Assembly (NCBI RefSeq): GCF_014205215.1
Contig: NZ_JACHNC010000001.1
Span: 5,762,501 to 5,826,500 of the forward strand
DNA: 64,000 bases
Direction of reading: 5' to 3'
Source of the DNA: Actinoplanes lobatus
GTDB lineage: Bacteria > Actinomycetota > Actinomycetes > Mycobacteriales > Micromonosporaceae
Part shown: piece by piece, positions 8,123 to 15,838 of the stretch
Numbering within the stretch: position 1 is the first letter of the stretch
How the letters are laid out: each line of letters starts with the position of its first letter
Program-made: the position numbers and the translations under genes
The notes under the pieces: generated by a model
Seen by the model: only the letters and a program-made list of their open reading frames with translations
Databases searched by the model: none
What the model was told of the DNA's origin: nothing

Positions 8123-8140
8123 GTACCCCTCAAGGGGTAC
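8123..8140. promoter_or_regulatory. 18-bp palindrome upstream of the MMPL gene
   Basis: GTACCCCT-CA-AGGGGTAC is a perfect inverted repeat with eight-base arms, lying about 60 bases before the MMPL start and about 60 bases before the kinase start. Its position between a two-component operon and a divergent exporter suggests the binding site of the NarL-type regulator. It could alternatively act as an mRNA hairpin. Confidence 0.5.
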
Positions 8141-8199
8141 GAGCCATGCCCTCTCCGGAGCGATTCGGCCGAGCGTTCATCGTCCCTACCGTCTGCCGC

Positions 8200-10305
8200 A
8201 TGACTTCGGTATCGGTGCACAGAACCAGCGTTTTCGAACGGCTGGCCGGGTGGTCCTATCGGCATCGCTGGCTGGCGCTGCTGCTCTGGGTGCTGGTCCT
8301 GGCCGGTGTCACGGCCGGCGCGGGCATCGCCGGCGACGACTACCACAACGACTTCAGCCTGCCCGGGGCGCAATCGCAGCAGGCGCAGGACGTGCTGGCC
8401 GACCGGGCGCCGACCCGCGCCGGCGCCACCCTGGAGATCGTCGTCCAGGACCCGGCGGGAGTGGAGCGGCCAGCCACCCGGGCCGCCGTCGACGACATGC
8501 TGGCCCGGATCCGGAGCCTGCCGCACGTCGCCGACGCGGCGAAGCCGGAGGCGGTCTCAGCGGACGGCACGATCACCTATGCGACGGTCGCCCTCGACGT
8601 CACGGCCGAGGCGATGCCGGCCGAGGACACCCGGAAGATCATCGAGGCGGCACAGGTTCCCGGCCTCACCGTCGAGGTGGGCGGGGAGGCGGCCCGAGCC
8701 GCCGAGGAGGCCGAGGGCGGTGCCGCGGAGGGCGCCGGCATGCTGGCCGCGCTGATCGTCCTGGTGTTCCTGTTCGGCTCGCTGCTGGCAGCCAGCCTCC
8801 CGATCGTGATCGCGGTCTTCGCCGTCGGTTCGGCGATCGGCCTGGTCACCCTCGCCTCGCATCTGGCCACGGTCGCCGACTTCACGGCCCCGCTGCTGAT
8901 CCTGGTCGGCCTCGGCGTCGGCATCGACTACGCGCTGCTGGTCTTCTCCCGCTTCCGCAGCGAGCTGACCGCCGGAGCTGACCGGGAGACCGCGGTGCGC
9001 ACCGCCCTCGACACTGCCGGGCGGACCGTCTTCTTCGCCGGCACCACGGTGATCATCGCCCTGCTCGGCCTCGTGTCGCTCGGGATCGGCGCGCTCCAGG
9101 GCGTCGCCGTCGCCCTGGCCGTCACCGTCCTGGTCACGATGCTGGCCGCGCTGACCCTGCTACCGGCCCTGCTCGGCCTCTTCGGCGCGCGGCTGGAGCG
9201 CACGCTGCGCAAACGTCGCCGGCCGGAAGGGCGGATCTGGCGGAGCTGGAGCGACGCCGTCGGCCGCCGCCCCTGGCCGATCGCGATCGTCACGCTGGGC
9301 GTTCTGCTGGTGCTGTCCGCGCCTGTGCTGGACATGCGGCTCGGTTTCGCCGACGCGGGCAGCGACGCCCCGAGCAAGACCAGCACCAAGGCGTATGAGC
9401 TGCTCGCCGCGGGGTTCGGTCCCGGCTTCAACGGCCCGCTCGTGATCGTGGTCGACGCCGCCGGTCAGCCGGCCGAGGCCGCGGCACACGCGGTCCAGCG
9501 CGCGGTCGCCACCACGCCCGGGATCGCGGCCACCCTGCCACCGATTCCCGCTCCCGGCGGTGACGTGGCCACGGTGATCGCCTACCCGGCGTCCGCTCCA
9601 CAGAACAAGGCCACCGGCGAACTGGTCGGCGCGCTGCGCGACGACGTGCTCCCGGCGGTCGCGCGGGACAGCGGGGTGACCGTCCTGGTCGGCGGCCCCA
9701 CCGCTGCCGTCATCGACTTCTCCGACGCGGTCGCCGCCCGGCTGCCCCTGTTCGTGGCCGTGGTGGTGGGCCTGTCCGCGCTGCTCCTGCTGGTGGTCTT
9801 CCGGTCACTGCTGATCCCGCTCAAGGCTGCCGTGCTCAACCTGCTCAGCGTCGGTGCCGCCCTCGGCGTCATCATCCTGGTGTTCCAGGAGGGCGCCTTC
9901 GGCATCCCGCCCGGCCCGATCGAGGCATATGTCCCAGTCATGATCTTCGCGATCATCTTCGGCCTGTCCATGGACTACGAGGTGTTCCTGCTGGCCCGCA
10001 TGCACGAGGAGTGGGAGCGCACCCGCGACGCCGCCGGTGCGGTCCGGGAAGGCCTGGCCACCACCGGCCGGGTGGTGACCGCCGCGGCAGCCATCATGAT
10101 CGTCGTCTTCGGTGCCTTCCTCATGTCCCCCGACCGCATGCTCCAGCAGTTCGGCCTGGGTCTGGCAGTCGCCGTCCTGGTCGACGCCGTGATCATCCGC
10201 TGCCTCCTCCTCCCCGCCCTCATGCACCTGTTCGGCCCCCACGCCTGGTGGCTCCCGAGCCCGTTGGCCCGCCGCCTACCCCACCTGGCGCTGGAGCACC
10301 GGTGA
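8200..10305 (+). CDS. MMPL family RND-type exporter
   Basis: A 701-residue MMPL transporter, the class that exports lipids or hydrophobic metabolites across actinobacterial membranes using proton force. It has one TM helix near residues 23-45, a periplasmic domain, five TM helices (about 185-340), a second TM plus periplasmic loop, and a terminal five-helix bundle (about 530-690). The duplicated motifs GLGVGIDYALLVFSRFR and IFGLSMDYEVFLLARMHEEW carry the paired Asp-Tyr residues of the proton relay. Start ATG 8200 is preferred to 8146 because the family N-terminus begins there; no SD is visible. The divergent two-component system and the palindrome at 8123 suggest induction by envelope or drug stress. 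Confidence 0.93.
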   Translation: MTSVSVHRTSVFERLAGWSYRHRWLALLLWVLVLAGVTAGAGIAGDDYHNDFSLPGAQSQQAQDVLADRAPTRAGATLEIVVQDPAGVERPATRAAVDDMLARIRSLPHVADAAKPEAVSADGTITYATVALDVTAEAMPAEDTRKIIEAAQVPGLTVEVGGEAARAAEEAEGGAAEGAGMLAALIVLVFLFGSLLAASLPIVIAVFAVGSAIGLVTLASHLATVADFTAPLLILVGLGVGIDYALLVFSRFRSELTAGADRETAVRTALDTAGRTVFFAGTTVIIALLGLVSLGIGALQGVAVALAVTVLVTMLAALTLLPALLGLFGARLERTLRKRRRPEGRIWRSWSDAVGRRPWPIAIVTLGVLLVLSAPVLDMRLGFADAGSDAPSKTSTKAYELLAAGFGPGFNGPLVIVVDAAGQPAEAAAHAVQRAVATTPGIAATLPPIPAPGGDVATVIAYPASAPQNKATGELVGALRDDVLPAVARDSGVTVLVGGPTAAVIDFSDAVAARLPLFVAVVVGLSALLLLVVFRSLLIPLKAAVLNLLSVGAALGVIILVFQEGAFGIPPGPIEAYVPVMIFAIIFGLSMDYEVFLLARMHEEWERTRDAAGAVREGLATTGRVVTAAAAIMIVVFGAFLMSPDRMLQQFGLGLAVAVLVDAVIIRCLLLPALMHLFGPHAWWLPSPLARRLPHLALEHR

Positions 10306-10320
10306 GAAGCCGTGCTCCAG
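10291..10320 (+). terminator. Hairpin at the end of the MMPL gene
   Basis: CTGGAGCAC (10291-10299) pairs with GTGCTCCAG (10312-10320) around a 12-base loop that contains the stop codon. It has no U-tract, as is common for actinomycete terminators. Confidence 0.5.
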
Positions 10321-10452
10321 CGGCGGGTGCTGAGGTCCGCTGGGAGGTTTGTGCCAGCGGCGGGCCGACAAGGCATCCGGTGGGGCGGTGCCGTCGGCGG
10401 GAGGCTGGGCCAAAACACGCCGTAGCGCCCCTGGCCCTGGTGGACCGCGATG

Positions 10453-11421
10453 TCACCGCACCAGGGCGTCGCCCAGGGGCGTTCGTCGGTAGAGCACGGA
10501 TCTGCCCGCCCGGGCCCTCTCCACCACGCCGGACCGGAGGAGTACGCCGAGATGATCGCCTACCGCACCGACCGCCATACCCAGGGCCCGGGCCAACTGA
10601 CTCGTGCTCGCGGGATCGGCCAGCATCATCAGGATCAGGGCGCGGGAGCGTCCGATCAGTGCGGCCAGGTGTTCCGGCGCCTCGGGTGGCCCCTGTTCGA
10701 GCAGGGTCGCCACACCACGTACCGGATAGACGATGGCCTTCGGCCACGGCTCGTCGGCGAAGACGGCGAATTCCGGCCAGATGAACACCGACGGCACCAG
10801 CAGCAGGCCCGCGCCGTCCAGCACCGTGGCGTGGCCGCGTCGGCCGATCAGGTCGATTCCGCCGTCCCGCCAGCGCAGCTTCGGGTGGAGGCCGGACAGG
10901 GCCGCCTCCCAGCCGGCGCGGCTGAGTTCGCCGGATCGGTGGACGACGTCACGTTCGCAGAGCAGGCGCAATTTCGGCCAATCCTCGGCGAGCAGGACAG
11001 ACCAGGCGGCGGCCAGGAAAACGGCCAGCCGGTCCAGGATGTCGGGGGCGTTCAGCACCTCGCGAGCGGCCGGCGACGACGATGACCGTGCGAGGTAGTA
11101 GTCGATCTCCTCCTGTACGAGCGGGGGCGGGGCGGCTCGCAACGCCGCCAGGTCGTCCTCGATGGTCTGCCCGATCCGCTGCGGTGGGGGACAGATGAAG
11201 GTCGCCCCCGACGTGTCCAGGTGCAGCGCGTGAATCGCATCGAGCACCGGATCGGCCTTCAACGGCTCGAATCGGGGGCGCAACCGGGCCAGCCACGACG
11301 CTGGAACACCCCGTCCGTGTGGACCGGCCACCGCGCGGATCAGGTTGATCAGATCGAACACCGGCGACAGTGCGAACCGCGTCCGCAACAGGTCCTCGGC
11401 GCCGACGACGAACCGCAGCAC
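10453..11421 (-). CDS. ArsR-like winged-helix transcriptional regulator (long form)
   Basis: A 322-residue protein of the long actinobacterial ArsR-like type. An N-terminal all-alpha domain of about 230 residues of unknown function precedes a C-terminal winged helix (about 240-320: IGRSRALILMMLADPASTSQLARALGMAVGAVGDHLGVLL, then a wing ending in VLYRRTPLGDALV). The start is GTG at 11421, preceded by AAGG with eight-base spacing. It is divergent from an MFS exporter at 11488, a common pairing, so it probably represses that gene. The intergenic sequence CGTC-ACAC-GACG near 11438 is a short candidate operator. The ligand is unknown. Confidence 0.85.
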   Translation of the reverse strand: MLRFVVGAEDLLRTRFALSPVFDLINLIRAVAGPHGRGVPASWLARLRPRFEPLKADPVLDAIHALHLDTSGATFICPPPQRIGQTIEDDLAALRAAPPPLVQEEIDYYLARSSSSPAAREVLNAPDILDRLAVFLAAAWSVLLAEDWPKLRLLCERDVVHRSGELSRAGWEAALSGLHPKLRWRDGGIDLIGRRGHATVLDGAGLLLVPSVFIWPEFAVFADEPWPKAIVYPVRGVATLLEQGPPEAPEHLAALIGRSRALILMMLADPASTSQLARALGMAVGAVGDHLGVLLRSGVVERARAGRSVLYRRTPLGDALVR

Positions 11422-11487
11422 CCCACAACCTTACGTCACACGACGAAACATTGGTCCGCCGTAGTGCCCGGCCGGCAAGCTCACGGA

Positions 11488-12870
11488 ATGACCGTCACCG
11501 ATCGCCAGGCCACCTATCGCGAGGTGTTCGCGGAACCCACGTTCCGCACGCTCTTCGTCGCCCGCACCCTCGCCATCAGCGCGAACTCCCTACAGATCTT
11601 CGCGCTGTCGGTGCTGGTCTACGCGAGCACCGGCTCCCCGCTGCTCAGCGCGCTCGCCTTCGGTGCCGGGTTCCTGCCACAGTTCGCGGGCGGTCTGCTG
11701 CTCGGCTCGCTCACCGACCGGCTCCCGGCCCGTCCGCTGATCGTCGCCGGTTACGCCGTGGAGGCCGCGCTGGCCGCGACTCTGTGCCTGGCCGGCCTGC
11801 CGGTTGTGGTCAACCTGCTGCTCGTGGCCGCGGTCGCCTGCTTCACCCCGGTCTTCTCCGGCGCCGCGTCGAAGGTGATCGCCGAACGTCTCACCGGCGA
11901 CGCGTACGTCCTGGGCCGCTCGTTGACCAGCATGTCCTCCTCCGCCGCACAGCTTCTCGGCCTGGCCGGCGGCGGCGTCGCGGTTGCGACCCTCGGTGCC
12001 CGCCCGGCCCTGCTCGTCGCCGCCGTCTGTCACCTGCTCGCCGCAGCCGCCGTCCGCATCGGACTGCCCGCCGACCGCAGTGGACTGCCCGCCGGCTGTG
12101 GTAGCGACCGCGGTGGACTGCCCGCTGAGCGCGTTGGCGACCGCGGTGGATCGCCCGCCGACCGCAGTGGACTGCCTACCGACCATGATGGACTGCACGC
12201 CGACCGCGGTGGCGACCGCGCTGGACCGCCCGCCGGCCGTAGTGGACCGTCTGCCGTCCGGGGCCGCGCCGGCTCGAAGACCGGGGGAGCGGTCCGCGAC
12301 AGCTGGACCGGCGCGATCTCCATGCTCACCGACCGCACCATCCGGCGCCTGCTGCTCGCCCAATGGCTGCCGTCCGCGTTCGTCGCCGGATCCGAAGCCC
12401 TGCTCGTCGCGTACGCCGCCAGGCGCGGCTTCGCTCCCGGCGCCGGCGCGATCCTGATGGCGGCCCCCGCGGTCGGCATGCTCATCGGCAACTTCGCCGT
12501 CGGCCGCCTGCTGCGCCCGAGCGTCCGCGAACGTCTCTCCGCCCCGCTGATCATCTTGCTCGGCGCCCCGCTGATCACCCTGCTGGCACCGCTGCCGCTT
12601 CCCTTGGTCACCGCGGTCCTGGTACTCGCCGGAACCGGCTTCGCCTACGGCCTCGGCGTGCAGCGCGAATTCCTGGAAGCGGCCCCCGCTGACCGTCTCG
12701 GCCAACTGTTCGCCCTGCTCTCCACCGGCCTGATGGCACTGCAGGGCGTAGGCCCGCTGGTTTTCGGCGCGCTCGCCGAACTGACCTCACCCGCTACCGC
12801 CATCGCGGCCGCGGGCATAGCCACGTCGCTGGTCGCCCTCCCCGTCCACCTCCGGCGCCGCGTCGCCTGA
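11488..12870 (+). CDS. MFS transporter with a repeat-expanded central loop
   Basis: A 460-residue major facilitator protein with twelve predicted helices, the usual exporter arrangement. The first six helices cover about residues 15-190 and the second six about 275-455. The cytoplasmic loop between them is swollen to about 75 residues (192-266). It consists of degenerate Gly/Pro/Asp/Arg-rich repeats of the type PADRSGLP, encoded by imperfect DNA repeats at 12061-12285 that keep the frame. MFS central loops are usually 20-40 residues, so this is an expansion. ATG 11488 begins just before the first helix. It is probably controlled by the divergent ArsR-like regulator; the substrate is unknown. 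Confidence 0.9.
   Translation: MTVTDRQATYREVFAEPTFRTLFVARTLAISANSLQIFALSVLVYASTGSPLLSALAFGAGFLPQFAGGLLLGSLTDRLPARPLIVAGYAVEAALAATLCLAGLPVVVNLLLVAAVACFTPVFSGAASKVIAERLTGDAYVLGRSLTSMSSSAAQLLGLAGGGVAVATLGARPALLVAAVCHLLAAAAVRIGLPADRSGLPAGCGSDRGGLPAERVGDRGGSPADRSGLPTDHDGLHADRGGDRAGPPAGRSGPSAVRGRAGSKTGGAVRDSWTGAISMLTDRTIRRLLLAQWLPSAFVAGSEALLVAYAARRGFAPGAGAILMAAPAVGMLIGNFAVGRLLRPSVRERLSAPLIILLGAPLITLLAPLPLPLVTAVLVLAGTGFAYGLGVQREFLEAAPADRLGQLFALLSTGLMALQGVGPLVFGALAELTSPATAIAAAGIATSLVALPVHLRRRVA
12061..12285 (+). repeat. In-frame degenerate repeats inside the MFS gene
   Basis: Imperfect units built on GACTGCCCGCCGACCGCAGTG recur about eight times with lengths that keep the reading frame. They encode PADRSGLP-like blocks in the central cytoplasmic loop. 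Unit borders drift, so the expansion is probably old. Confidence 0.75.
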
Positions 12871-12872
12871 AA

Positions 12873-12914
12873 CCATTCGGGGTACGGATTCCGCGTGCCG
12901 CCGCCACCGAATGG
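12873..12914 (+). terminator. Inverted repeat after the MFS gene
   Basis: CCATTCGG (12873-12880) and CCGAATGG (12907-12914) are exact complements three bases after the stop. The 26-base loop is long, so termination is only possible, not strong. Confidence 0.35.
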
Positions 12915-12932
12915 GACCCGGGCGTCAGCGGG

Positions 12933-13272
12933 TAGGAGGGGATTGCCACGGCTGGCTGGCGGTTGTGCCGGCTGGCTGGGTCTTGGTCGAGTGGCGGGTA
13001 GAAGGGTTTGTCCGGCTGGTCGTAGCTGCCGGCTGCGGTTGGGCGGTTAGTGGGTAGGAGCGCGTTCCCTGGCCGGTGGTTGAGGTTGCCGGCTGCGGTT
13101 GGGCGGTCAGTGGGTAGGAGCGCGTTTCCCGGCCGTTGGTTGAGGTTGCTGGCCGGGCCCGCTTGGACAGCGGCCAGAGCTGCCGTTTGGACAGCGGCCA
13201 GAGCTGCCGTTTGGACAGCGGCCAGAGCTGCCGTTTGGACAGCGGCCAGAGCTGCCGTTTGGACAGCGGCCA
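12933..13272. repeat. Intergenic minisatellites: 60-bp and 24-bp units
   Basis: This gap holds no recognisable gene. Two close copies of a 60-bp unit lie at 13025-13084 and 13085-13144 (core GGCTGCGGTTGGGCGG then GTGGGTAGGAGCGCG), with older degenerate relatives back to about 12933. Next comes a 24-bp unit, TTGGACAGCGGCCAG + AGCTGCCGT, in four exact copies from 13163 to 13258 plus a partial fifth ending at 13272. The 24-bp array keeps frames open on both strands and creates artificial peptides, but there is no start signal or family similarity. Confidence 0.9.
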
Positions 13273-13334
13273 CTTGCGGCAAGGCTCGGTATCGGGCTGC
13301 CTGACCGAGCCTCACCCCGTGAGAACCGGAGGGC

Positions 13335-13610
13335 TCAGGCGACGAGGGCCCAGCGGTGCTGTGGGCGCTCCCGGCGTGCCGGGTACAGCAGCTCGATGAC
13401 GCTGAGCGCCCACAGCATCCGGGGGACGGCCAGCTCGGGGTGGTCGCCATACTCGGCGGCGACGTCGGCTGCGCAACCGCGGACGCCACCGTGTGCGCGC
13501 ACCGCGACGCGGATCGCCTCGTCGACGACCTCGTAGTCGGGTCGGCTTCCGGTGGCCAGAGCGGTGGTGAACAGCGCCTCCGCACGGGCGGCGGTCAAAA
13601 CGGCAGTCAT
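13335..13610 (-). CDS. Small conserved hypothetical protein
   Basis: A 91-residue, mostly helical protein beginning MTAVLTAARAEALFTTAL. It has no membrane segment, signal peptide or known catalytic motif. AAGGAGGAGAGCACC directly before the ATG at 13610 is a near-ideal Shine-Dalgarno sequence, strong support for a real gene. Codon use (G/C in third positions) is normal for the window. It ends just beyond the 24-bp minisatellite. The function is unknown; its size and acidic-helical character would fit a regulatory or protein-binding role. Confidence 0.72.
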   Translation of the reverse strand: MTAVLTAARAEALFTTALATGSRPDYEVVDEAIRVAVRAHGGVRGCAADVAAEYGDHPELAVPRMLWALSVIELLYPARRERPQHRWALVA

Positions 13611-13735
13611 GGTGCTCTCCTCCTTCGCGCGACACTCTCGACCGGTAGACCCTCAAGGTAGCCGTGGGATACGACATCTTTTCCGGGCGTAGTCCTTCGA
13701 AGGGGTGAACACCGCCGGACCGCCGACGGTTCACA

Positions 13736-14317
13736 TCACACGGTTTCGTAGGCGACCACCGGGCTCGTCGCCATCCGGTCGGGGCCGGGCAGCAACGCCG
13801 GGTCCTCGCCGTCGAGCAACCGCGTCGACATGACCGTGTCGCCGATCTCCCGCAGCGAGTCCGCCGAGGTGGCGAGGTGGACGACGGCGAACTTCGTGTC
13901 GCCGGGATGCCACAGGGTCAGCGTCCGGACCAGGCCGGGAACGCCTTGCACGACGGGGCGGATCCGTTCCGCGCCGGCGCGGCGGATGGCGGCGAGCTGG
14001 ACCGGGTTCATCGGCCCGTCGAAGTAGCCGACCCATGCCGCGGTGGCCGCCTGGCCCGATGCCGTGCCGGTCCGGTCGTCCTCGATCTGATAGATGTCGT
14101 CGGTCTGGATCGTCACCGGGCGTGGTCCGCGACCGGCCTGTGAGCGTTCCGAGGCCAGTTCGGCGTCCTCCCGGTTGGTCCACAGCGTGATCAGCGTGCC
14201 CTCGAGCAGGATCAGGCCCGCGTACCCCGGATGCCCGGAGATCATTTCGACCAGCTTGCGGGCGAGCTTGTCGGCGTTGTCGGGCCGGGACGCGGTGGTC
14301 TGGATTCGTGCATACAT
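13736..14317 (-). CDS. Antibiotic biosynthesis monooxygenase (ABM)-like protein
   Basis: A 193-residue protein. Residues 1-60 have the ABM/dimeric ferredoxin-like fold signature (MYARIQTTASRPDNADKLARKLV, GHPGYAGLILLEG, TLWTNREDAELAS). A second, more divergent half (about 95-185) shows the same strand-helix pattern (VQGVPGLVRTLTLWHPGDTKFAVVHLATSADSLREI). Tandem ABM domains occur in cofactor-free monooxygenases and in heme-degrading relatives, but no diagnostic catalytic residues can be assigned. CGGAGGTGACCGACG precedes the ATG. It is a single gene with no pathway neighbours, so a housekeeping or stress role is as likely as a biosynthetic one. Confidence 0.72.
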   Translation of the reverse strand: MYARIQTTASRPDNADKLARKLVEMISGHPGYAGLILLEGTLITLWTNREDAELASERSQAGRGPRPVTIQTDDIYQIEDDRTGTASGQAATAAWVGYFDGPMNPVQLAAIRRAGAERIRPVVQGVPGLVRTLTLWHPGDTKFAVVHLATSADSLREIGDTVMSTRLLDGEDPALLPGPDRMATSPVVAYETV

Positions 14318-14323
14318 CGTCGG

Positions 14324-14680
14324 TCACCTCCGGTAGTCGTTACCGATGATGTTCGGCCCGCTTCCGTCCCCGCACATCAGTGGAAGTACTGACCGCCAAC
14401 GTTGGCTTCGACCGCACCCAGGGATCGGATGCCGTCGCGGGATGGCTCGCAGCGCGTGCGGGAACTCGAAGAACGTGCCCGGATCGGCCGGATAGCGGCG
14501 TGGCGAGACTCCGGCGAACGCGCCTTTCACACCGGCGCGGTCGAGCAGATCACGCCATTCGGCGGCGGTCACCGAGCCCGGCGACGCGACGCCGTGGCAG
14601 AAAAGGCCCAGGTGCAGGAAATCGTACGTGTCCGCGCGGTCCACGTTCCGGGTGCCGGGTTGTTGACCGTGAGGGGCCAG
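14324..14680 (-). other. Possible degraded coding remnant upstream of the ABM-like gene
   Basis: This gap of about 430 bases has no convincing complete gene. On the minus strand a frame ending at 14324 contains a protein-like stretch (DTYDFLHLGLFCHGVAS, TAAEWRDLLDRAGVKGAFAGV, DPGTFFEFPHALRAI), but its start and end segments look random and no start has an SD. It may be a decayed gene or a frame-shifted fragment. No family was recognised. Confidence 0.3.
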
Positions 14681-14696
14681 GGCTGAGAAACGGCCA

Positions 14697-14719
14697 GTCA
14701 ACTGGTCCAACCAGTTGAC
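14697..14719. promoter_or_regulatory. FadR-type operator
   Basis: GTCAACTGGT-CCA-ACCAGTTGAC is a perfect inverted repeat with ten-base arms, 33 bases before the GntR-family start. Its core AACTGGTCCAACCAGTT closely matches the operator type of FadR-subfamily GntR proteins (TGGTnnnACCA). It very likely mediates autoregulation of the gene at 14752. Confidence 0.75.
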
Positions 14720-14751
14720 GGGTTGGTGTGAGGGCGGGCACACTTCCCGGC

Positions 14752-15492
14752 ATGACGTTCGAGCCGATCTCCCGGCAGTCCGTGTCGGATCAGGTGTTCG
14801 GGCGGCTGCGTGACGCCATCGTCAGCGGTCGCTACGCCGCCGACGAAGCGCTGCCCAGTGAGCGTGAGCTGTCCGCGACGTTCGAGGTCAACCGGCATGC
14901 GGTCCGTGAGGCGCTGCGGCGGTTGCAGCAGCTCGGGCTGGTGCGGGTGAGCCAGGGCGGGGCGACCCGGGTGCTGGACTGGCGGGCCACCGCGGGTCTC
15001 GACCTGGCCATGGCGCTGGCCGGAGCCGAGGACGTGCTGCCCGTCGTCACCCTCGGGCGGGATGTGCTGGAGATGCGCGCCTGCATCGGCTCCGACGCCG
15101 CCCGGCTGTGCGCCGAGCGGGCCACACCCGGGGCGCGGGCGGCGATCGCGGAGGCCGTCGACCGGTATGCGGCGGCGATCCCCGATCTGGCCAGGATGGG
15201 AGATGCCGACCTGGCGCTGTGGCGGCGGATCATCGAGGGCTCCGGGAACATCGCCTACCTGCTCGCCTTCAACAGCCTCACCGCCGGGGCGCTCGCGGTC
15301 GGTCATGTGCCCGCTCCCCGGCGTACCGCTGAGCTCTTGGACGTGGCCGCCCACCGTAGGTTGTCCGATCAGATCGCGCGGGGCGACGCGGCCGGCGCGC
15401 AGCGCACGGCCCGTGCGCTGCTCGCGCTGACCGCCACCGGCGAGGCCGCCGCCTACGACGAAGCCGGTGAAGTCACTCCGGAACGCGGCTGA
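14752..15492 (+). CDS. GntR family regulator, FadR subfamily
   Basis: A 246-residue regulator. The N-terminal winged HTH (residues 1-75) contains QVFGRLRDAIVSGRYAADE, LPSERELSATFEVNRHAVREAL and LVRVSQGGATRV, the standard GntR signature. An all-alpha FCD-like effector domain follows (about 95-225). The ATG at 14752 is chosen over a GTG at 14728; no SD is present, so leaderless translation is likely. The FadR-type palindrome at 14697 points to autoregulation. No lipid-degradation operon is adjacent except the ether-lipid pair 350 bases downstream on the same strand, which is a candidate target. The effector might be an acyl-CoA or a carboxylic acid. Confidence 0.9.
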   Translation: MTFEPISRQSVSDQVFGRLRDAIVSGRYAADEALPSERELSATFEVNRHAVREALRRLQQLGLVRVSQGGATRVLDWRATAGLDLAMALAGAEDVLPVVTLGRDVLEMRACIGSDAARLCAERATPGARAAIAEAVDRYAAAIPDLARMGDADLALWRRIIEGSGNIAYLLAFNSLTAGALAVGHVPAPRRTAELLDVAAHRRLSDQIARGDAAGAQRTARALLALTATGEAAAYDEAGEVTPERG

Positions 15493-15497
15493 CGACA

Positions 15498-15515
15498 GGC
15501 GGGCGCAAGCCCGCC
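15498..15515 (+). terminator. Hairpin after the FadR-type gene
   Basis: GGCGGGC-GCAA-GCCCGCC is a perfect seven-base stem with a stable GNRA tetraloop, five bases after the stop codon. It has no U-tract. Confidence 0.65.
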
Positions 15516-15591
15516 CATGACGAAACCGGCAAGTCACGAGCGATCGCGGCTGACGACGCCGGTCCCAGTGGTGCGCGCGTTCCCGGCCGAG

Positions 15592-15747
15592 GGAAGTGGC
15601 CGACGGAAGTGGCCGACGGAAGTGGCCGACGGAAGTGACCGACGGCAGCCGGGGACGGAAGCGGCTGACGGTAGCCAGGCACGGAAGCGGCTGACGGCAG
15701 CCAGGCACGGAAGCGGCCGACGGCAGCCAGGCACGGAAGCGGCTGAC
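15592..15747. repeat. 13/26-bp minisatellite
   Basis: Four copies of the 13-bp unit GGAAGTGGCCGAC (15592-15643) are followed by four copies of a related 26-bp unit (15644-15747), which is two diverged 13-mers (GGCAGCCAGGCAC + GGAAGCGGCTGAC). The gap between the regulator and the hydroxylase gene holds this array and otherwise nothing recognisable. Confidence 0.9.
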
Positions 15748-15838
15748 GGAAGACGCGGCGATGACCCCTGATCCGGCCAGGGCGGTGACCACCGAAGACC
15801 GTCCCGGCTCACCCCATGAGATTGGACGAACACCCCGA

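Noticed and set aside
12794..13585. 263-codon minus-strand frame with VQTAALAA repeats
   Set aside because: Made by the 24-bp minisatellite and antisense to the MFS 3' end; it also overlaps the well-supported 91-residue gene in another frame.
14380..14718. Plus-strand frames in the gap before the FadR-type gene
   Set aside because: Random-looking Arg/Gly-rich sequence without start signals.
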